Source of the DNA: Bacillota bacterium
Lineage (GTDB): Bacteria > Bacillota > Sulfobacillia > RBS10-35 > JAJYVN01
Reading direction: 5' to 3'
DNA length: 9,056 nt
NCBI GenBank assembly: GCA_021827805.1
Contig: JAKAUG010000103.1
Span: 1 to 9,056, forward strand
Each line of letters starts with the position of its first letter. The first letter of the stretch is position 1. The notes under the pieces were generated by a model. It ran no database searches and was not told the DNA's origin. It saw only the letters and a program-made list of their open reading frames with translations. This document shows, one piece after another, positions 7,026 to 9,056 of this stretch. Made by a program: the position numbers and the translations under genes.

Positions 7026-7109
7026 GTGCTGATGATCCGCGTCGTCCGCCTGCCGGCCGTGCTGGGTCGGATCGTGCGTCTGTTCGTGCGTGGTCGCAGA
7101 CCCGCGTGA
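7026..7109 (+). CDS. spoVM: Stage V sporulation protein SpoVM (candidate, 27 aa)
   Basis: SpoVM is a tiny amphipathic peptide that sits on the convex forespore membrane and recruits the coat ATPase SpoIVA. The frame GTG 7026 to TGA 7107 encodes 27 residues with the core VRLPAVLGRIVRLF (7-20). Against my recollection of the 26-residue B. subtilis peptide (core IKLPKFLGGIVRAM), Leu9, Pro10, Leu13, Gly14, Ile16, Val17 and Arg18 align with identical residues. These include the proline and isoleucine known to matter for localisation. The size, the basic C-terminal end (RGRRPA), a strong ribosome binding site and the position after rpe all agree; B. subtilis has prkC-rsgA-rpe-thiN-spoVM. ATG 7032 is an alternative start two codons in. 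The gene is easily missed because of its length. Identification rests on motif and synteny, not on a database search. Confidence 0.8.
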   Translation: MLMIRVVRLPAVLGRIVRLFVRGRRPA

Positions 7110-7115
7110 CGCGGG
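7101..7115 (+). terminator. Palindrome spanning the spoVM stop codon
   Basis: CCCGCG (7101-7106) and CGCGGG (7110-7115) flank the TGA stop, which forms the 3-nt loop. It could stabilise the 3' end of the short mRNA or contribute to termination. No T-tract follows directly. Confidence 0.3.
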
Positions 7116-7128
7116 CCGGCAGCGGCTG

Positions 7129-7150
7129 TTTCGTCTCCCGCCAGACGAAA
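7129..7150. repeat. Perfect 8-bp inverted repeat downstream of spoVM
   Basis: TTTCGTCT (7129-7136) and AGACGAAA (7143-7150) are perfect complements around a 6-nt centre, CCCGCC, followed by AAGGG. The arms are AT-rich for this genome. The T-run is on the 5' arm and the A-run on the 3' arm, the opposite of a + strand intrinsic terminator. It could be an operator for a dimeric regulator or an RNA stem. Confidence 0.5.
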
Positions 7151-7162
7151 AAGGGCGGTGTT

Positions 7163-7189
7163 GCCCTGCTGCCCGGCCCGCGGCAGGGC
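7163..7189. repeat. 7-bp inverted repeat
   Basis: GCCCTGC (7163-7169) pairs with GCAGGGC (7183-7189) across a 13-nt loop. It could be a hairpin in a transcript reading through from spoVM. At this GC content a chance stem of this size is not surprising. Confidence 0.3.
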
Positions 7190-7259
7190 CCCTCCCTCGG
7201 GGCGCCACTCGGCGGCAGGGCACGCGACCCGCGCGGCCAAGCCTGGCGGGGTCCTGGGA

Positions 7260-7299
7260 GGGCATCCGCAGGGATCTCGCAGGATTCCGGCGGATGTCC
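7260..7299 (+). ncRNA. Long near-perfect hairpin upstream of fbp
   Basis: GGGCATCCGC (7260-7269) pairs with GCGGATGTCC (7290-7299), with one G-U. After a single A-G mismatch, GGGATC (7271-7276) pairs with GATTCC (7283-7288), with one G-U, around the 6-nt loop TCGCAG. That is 16 pairs out of 17 in 40 nt, the most extended hairpin in the window. No T-tract follows. It could be part of a leader RNA, a processing site or a stand-alone small RNA element. The strand is not proven; + is assumed because all genes lie on +. Confidence 0.45.
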
Positions 7300-7370
7300 G
7301 CAGCCTCCGACGGAGCGACGCAGGGATTACCCAAGTGCCGTCGCATCCCTAGCACACCCTGCACACAGAC

Positions 7371-7489
7371 GGGGCAGGGCGGATCAGGCCGGGGACCTGG
7401 AGCCCGGATCTGGTCCGGCCAGCAGCGTCCTGATCGCGGGGTTGGGCGCGCTCTGGCGCGTCGCCCAGTCCGTCTCTCGCCGCTGCCCC
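7371..7489 (+). ncRNA. Possible three-way-junction structured RNA in the fbp leader
   Basis: A closing stem is formed by GGGGCAG plus GGCG (7371-7381) with CGCC, a one-nt bulge and CTGCCCC (7478-7489), 11 pairs in all. Two arms lie inside. Arm A is GATCAGG (7382-7388) with CCTGATC (7429-7435), directly stacked on the closing stem. It continues as CCGG (7389-7392) and ACC (7395-7397) paired to GGTCCGG (7412-7418). Arm B is TGGGCG (7443-7448) with CGCCCA (7462-7467), extended by CGC/GCG. Nested helices with a shared junction resemble a folded aptamer or small RNA. It matches no riboswitch family I can recall. High GC raises the chance-pairing rate, so confidence is limited. Confidence 0.35.
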
Positions 7490-7564
7490 CACGGGGGGCA
7501 AATCTGAGGCCGAAAGGGGCAAGAGCCTGGTCGGGCGGACGGCGTGGGGGCCGAGGGATCGGCC
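7485..7564 (+). promoter_or_regulatory. Competing stems before fbp, possible expression platform
   Basis: GCCCCCACG (7485-7493) is perfectly complementary to CGTGGGGGC (7543-7551). Using it would disrupt the closing stem of the upstream structure, which needs 7483-7489. It would also disrupt a downstream hairpin, GGCCGA (7549-7554) with TCGGCC (7559-7564), closed by a GGGA tetraloop. A small CC-GAAA-GG hairpin lies in between (7510-7517). Mutually exclusive pairing in this order is the usual layout of a riboswitch or attenuator platform. The final hairpin lacks a T-tract, so control of translation or Rho access is as likely as intrinsic termination. This is inference from complementarity alone. 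Confidence 0.25.
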
Positions 7565-7599
7565 AGAACACGCTTTGTTGACCAGGGTGTGCCATTTCC

Positions 7600-8571
7600 A
7601 TGACGGATGCCGCGCAGAGGGTTGAGGAGACCACCATTCCCGAGTATTTGGCCCTGAAGGGTGAGCCGGTCGAGTTTCGAGCCCTGGTCCGGCAGGTGAC
7701 CTATGCCGCCAAGCGCGTGGCCGCGGAGCTGCGCACCGCGGGGCTGGAGGGCATGCTGGGCGCGACGGGGGAGACCAACGTCCAGGGCGAGCACGTGCAG
7801 CGTCTTGACGACTACGCGAACCGGACGTTCGTCAATAACCTCCTCCGCAGTCCCGCGATCAGCGACCTGGTCTCCGAGGAGATGCCTGAGGGACTGCACC
7901 TGGCGCACCAGGACCGCGGGGGGTACGCCCTCCTGTTCGATCCCATCGACGGCAGCAGCAACCTCAACGTGGACATGGCCGTCGGCTCAATCTTCTCGGT
8001 ACGCCACGCCAGTGACGTGCTCGCCGCGGGTCACACCCAGATCGCCGCTGGGTACGTGCTCTACGGGCCGGCCTGCGTCTGCGTCCTGGCGATGCCCCAG
8101 AACGGGGTGAACGTGTTCACCCTGGACCCGAGCATCGGCGAATTCATGTTCACCCGCGGGCCGGTGCGCATGCCGGAACGTGGGACAACTTACGGCTGCA
8201 ACGAGGCCAATGAGCCGGGCTGGAGCCCCGAGGTGCGCGAGTTCGTGCATTGGCTGCGCGGCCCCTCCGGCCACTCCACCCGGTACAGCGGCGCCCTGGT
8301 AGGGGACTTTCACCGCATCCTCATGGAGGGCGGGGTGTATCTGTATCCGGCCGACGCGCGCCATCCGCAGGGCAAGCTGCGTCTGCTTTATGAGGGGGCG
8401 CCGCTGGCCTTCATCGCCAAGATCGCGGGTGGGCGGGCCACCTCGGAGAGCGAGGACATCCTGGACATCCTCCCCTCCCAGATCCACCAGCGCGTGCCGC
8501 TCGTTGTGGGCAGCAACGAGGAACTGGAGCGCTTCTTGCCCTCCAGCCGCCGCAACCACCGCGCCCACTGA
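7600..8571 (+). CDS. fbp: Class I fructose-1,6-bisphosphatase
   Basis: This enzyme hydrolyses fructose 1,6-bisphosphate to fructose 6-phosphate in gluconeogenesis and in the Calvin cycle. The 323-residue protein is of normal class I size. It has GETNVQGEHVQRLDDYAN (57-74), SEEM (Glu93, Glu94), DPIDGSSN (Asp114, Asp117) and RYSGALVGDFHR. The substrate-contact Tyr249 is in YLYP, and the class signature GKLRLLYEGAPLA holds Lys259 and the metal-ligand Glu265. The catalytic set is complete. The Lys of the usual KYxxxxDPxDGSSN is Gly108 here, so the classical AMP site may be altered. The start is ATG 7600, with only a weak AGGGTG at 7584-7589. B. subtilis itself uses a class III enzyme, so a class I enzyme is notable in a Bacillota-like context. 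Proximity to rpe may reflect shared sugar-phosphate metabolism, but fbp is about 490 bp beyond spoVM and probably has its own control. Confidence 0.97.
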   Translation: MTDAAQRVEETTIPEYLALKGEPVEFRALVRQVTYAAKRVAAELRTAGLEGMLGATGETNVQGEHVQRLDDYANRTFVNNLLRSPAISDLVSEEMPEGLHLAHQDRGGYALLFDPIDGSSNLNVDMAVGSIFSVRHASDVLAAGHTQIAAGYVLYGPACVCVLAMPQNGVNVFTLDPSIGEFMFTRGPVRMPERGTTYGCNEANEPGWSPEVREFVHWLRGPSGHSTRYSGALVGDFHRILMEGGVYLYPADARHPQGKLRLLYEGAPLAFIAKIAGGRATSESEDILDILPSQIHQRVPLVVGSNEELERFLPSSRRNHRAH

Positions 8572-8608
8572 CGGCAGCCCGCCACGGCCCGGACCGTGTG
8601 AGGACCAG

Positions 8609-8638
8609 GGGGCCCGCCCCGATGAGGGGGCGGGCCCC
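8609..8638 (+). terminator. Terminator-like 12-bp GC hairpin after fbp
   Basis: GGGGCCCGCCCC (8609-8620) pairs perfectly with GGGGCGGGCCCC (8627-8638) around the 6-nt loop GATGAG, 37 nt after the fbp stop. It lacks a T-tract, but its stability and position make it the probable end of the fbp transcript. Confidence 0.65.
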
Positions 8639-8735
8639 GCCGCGCGTCCGGGCCGGCGCGCCTCCTCCCAGTGCCCGGAATCCCCGCGACCGGCCTGGCG
8701 TCGGATCCCTCGGGAACCCGCTTGGGGGTGAGGGC

Positions 8736-8870
8736 GTGCGGCGCCGGGGCCGGCTGGCGCTTCTGGGCGCGGTCCTGCTCGGCGCAGGCGGGCTGGTGCT
8801 CCGGACCCCCTTGCCTGCACGCGGCGTGAGCACCCAGGTCTGGGCCGAGGGAGCTGCCTTTATGGCTTGA
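8736..8870 (+). CDS. Small hypothetical protein with signal-like N terminus, possibly truncated
   Basis: GTG 8736 to TGA 8868 encodes 44 residues: a basic start (MRRRGR), a hydrophobic stretch at about 7-22 (LALLGAVLLGAGGLVL), then a short tail ending AAFMA. GGTGAGG at 8728-8734 lies just upstream, though very close to the start. The shape fits a Sec signal peptide or signal anchor followed by the first residues of a mature domain. I recognise no family. The stop overlaps the TTGACA box of the mobile element that follows, so the frame may be the 5' remnant of a secreted-protein gene cut by that insertion. An upstream in-frame GTG at 8598 exists, but the added segment runs through the fbp terminator hairpin and is unlikely to be coding. 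Confidence 0.35.
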   Translation: MRRRGRLALLGAVLLGAGGLVLRTPLPARGVSTQVWAEGAAFMA

Positions 8871-8895
8871 CATCCCTTACCATGGGTGGGACACT
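8867..8895 (+). promoter_or_regulatory. SigA-type promoter candidate of the mobile element
   Basis: A perfect TTGACA (8867-8872) is followed by a 17-nt spacer and GACACT (8890-8895), a partial -10 match. Transcription would start about at the ATG at 8902, giving a leaderless or nearly leaderless mRNA. No ribosome binding site precedes that ATG, which agrees with leaderless initiation. Confidence 0.5.
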
Positions 8896-8901
8896 GAGAA
8901 T

Positions 8902-9056
8902 ATGCAGACCAAACAGGTGCTCTCTTTTGGGTAGGGGGCAAAGCGCCTTGGCATCTCCGTGCGCACGCCTTACCGCTGGGAGGCCGCTGGAAGACTTCAC
9001 GCGCCGGCCCGGCTGCCCAGCAGGCAACGCCGGTTTGCGGCGCGGGAAGTTGACGC
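8902..9056 (+). pseudogene. IS607-family-like serine recombinase (TnpA), N-terminal HTH part, interrupted by TAG
   Basis: Reading from ATG 8902 gives MQTKQVLSFG, then TAG (8932-8934), then GAKRLGISVRTPYRWEAAGR and further residues in the same frame to the window end. The string resembles the MerR-like helix-turn-helix at the N terminus of IS607-family TnpA recombinases, whose pattern is GEAAKxLGVSxRTLxRWE followed by a basic RRF/RRY segment; here the tail ends RRFAAREVD. The TAG replaces the expected Glu (GAG), and Pro stands where Leu is usual in the recognition helix (RTPYRW). Both changes point to a decayed copy. The serine recombinase domain and any partner tnpB would lie beyond 9056. A stand-alone MerR/excisionase-type regulator is the main alternative. 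Confidence 0.55.

Larger units (their letters stand above)
7110..7599. other. 490-bp intergenic region with dense inverted repeats, no credible protein gene
   Basis: No frame on either strand in this stretch between spoVM and fbp gives a recognisable protein. The open frames are Arg/Pro/Ala-rich, as expected of shadows in GC-rich DNA, and lack ribosome binding sites. The rpmB gene found next to spoVM in B. subtilis was looked for on the minus strand and not seen. No tRNA signature was found. The region holds at least five inverted repeats, listed separately, and more A/T-containing patches than the genes around it. It probably includes the leader of fbp and possibly one or more structured RNAs. 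Confidence 0.7.
8860..9056 (+). mobile_element. Left end of a probable IS607-type insertion, runs off the window
   Basis: Promoter and recombinase-like frame together mark the start of an insertion. IS607 elements have no terminal inverted repeats and make no target duplication, so the exact boundary cannot be set; it is placed loosely near 8860. The local base composition is visibly less GC-rich from 8861 to about 8950 than in the genes before it, which fits foreign or non-housekeeping DNA. Confidence 0.4.

Noticed and set aside
7315..7350. H-type pseudoknot from GCGACG/CGTCGC and AGGGAT/ATCCCT
   Set aside because: The linker between the two 3' strands is zero nucleotides, which makes the classical pseudoknot sterically unlikely. 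The two helices are better seen as alternatives.
7491..7550. Resemblance to c-di-GMP-I or glycine riboswitches (GGGCAAA, CCGAAAGG, GCAAGAGCC)
   Set aside because: Only scattered short matches are present. The conserved GACGCAAAGCC of c-di-GMP-I and the CUCUCAGG-AAAAGGAC of the glycine aptamer are missing, and the pairing pattern does not fit.
7110..7599. tRNA, rpmB, RNase P or tmRNA gene in the gap
   Set aside because: No T-loop signature, no L28 coding frame on either strand, and none of the conserved strings of RNase P or tmRNA was found.
6828..7637. 269-codon minus-strand frame covering the spoVM-fbp gap
   Set aside because: It overlaps the rpe end, spoVM and the fbp start; the composition is Arg/Pro-rich and low in complexity, and no ribosome binding site or family similarity is seen.
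8419..8421. Lys274 of FBPase in place of a usually conserved Glu, considered as loss of a metal ligand
   Set aside because: By counting along the family signature, the metal-ligand Glu is the one in LLYE (Glu265 here), which is intact. The Lys replaces a later Glu that is not a metal ligand.
1..9056. CRISPR array or phage/defence island
   Set aside because: No direct repeats with regular spacers were seen, and all genes up to 8571 are housekeeping, signalling or metabolic families. Only the last 200 bp look mobile.

Overview
The window is about 70% GC, and every gene that can be supported lies on the + strand. It carries the conserved Bacillota (Firmicutes) housekeeping block rsmB (partial) - rlmN - prpC (PP2C phosphatase) - prkC (PASTA kinase) - rsgA - rpe. 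This is followed by a 27-codon gene that matches the sporulation peptide SpoVM, and then by a class I fructose-1,6-bisphosphatase (fbp). Bacillus subtilis has nearly the same order (prpC-prkC-rsgA-rpe-thiN-spoVM); thiN is absent here. Gene order, the spoVM candidate, frequent GTG/TTG starts and strong GGAGG ribosome binding sites suggest a high-GC, endospore-forming Bacillota, for example the Thermaerobacter/Symbiobacterium/Limnochordia range. The exact taxon cannot be read from this window.

Layout: 1-1965 holds two RNA-modifying enzymes that share an ATGA start/stop overlap. 2053-4874 holds the phosphatase/kinase signalling pair. The kinase has three PASTA repeats, a Ser/Thr-rich repeat linker and an extra C-terminal domain. 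5049-6119 is the ribosome-assembly GTPase RsgA and 6181-6897 is ribulose-phosphate 3-epimerase. 7026-7109 is the spoVM candidate, preceded by a sporulation-sigma-like -10 element.

7110-7599 contains no credible protein gene but is rich in inverted repeats. These include a near-perfect 40-nt hairpin, a possible three-way-junction RNA at 7371-7489, and downstream segments that could pair in competing ways before fbp. This is the least explained part of the window. fbp (7600-8571) is followed by a 12-bp GC hairpin that is probably a terminator.

The right end (8867-9056) is accessory DNA. It has a perfect TTGACA box and a MerR-type helix-turn-helix reading frame resembling the start of an IS607-family serine recombinase, interrupted by an in-frame TAG. 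A 44-codon ORF with a signal-like N terminus abuts this element and may be a gene truncated by its insertion.

Together the block links translation quality (RsmB, RlmN, RsgA), Ser/Thr signalling at the cell surface (PrpC/PrkC), spore formation (SpoVM) and sugar-phosphate metabolism (Rpe, Fbp). The two metabolic enzymes both serve the pentose phosphate/Calvin network and gluconeogenesis, but whether they are co-regulated is not shown by the sequence.
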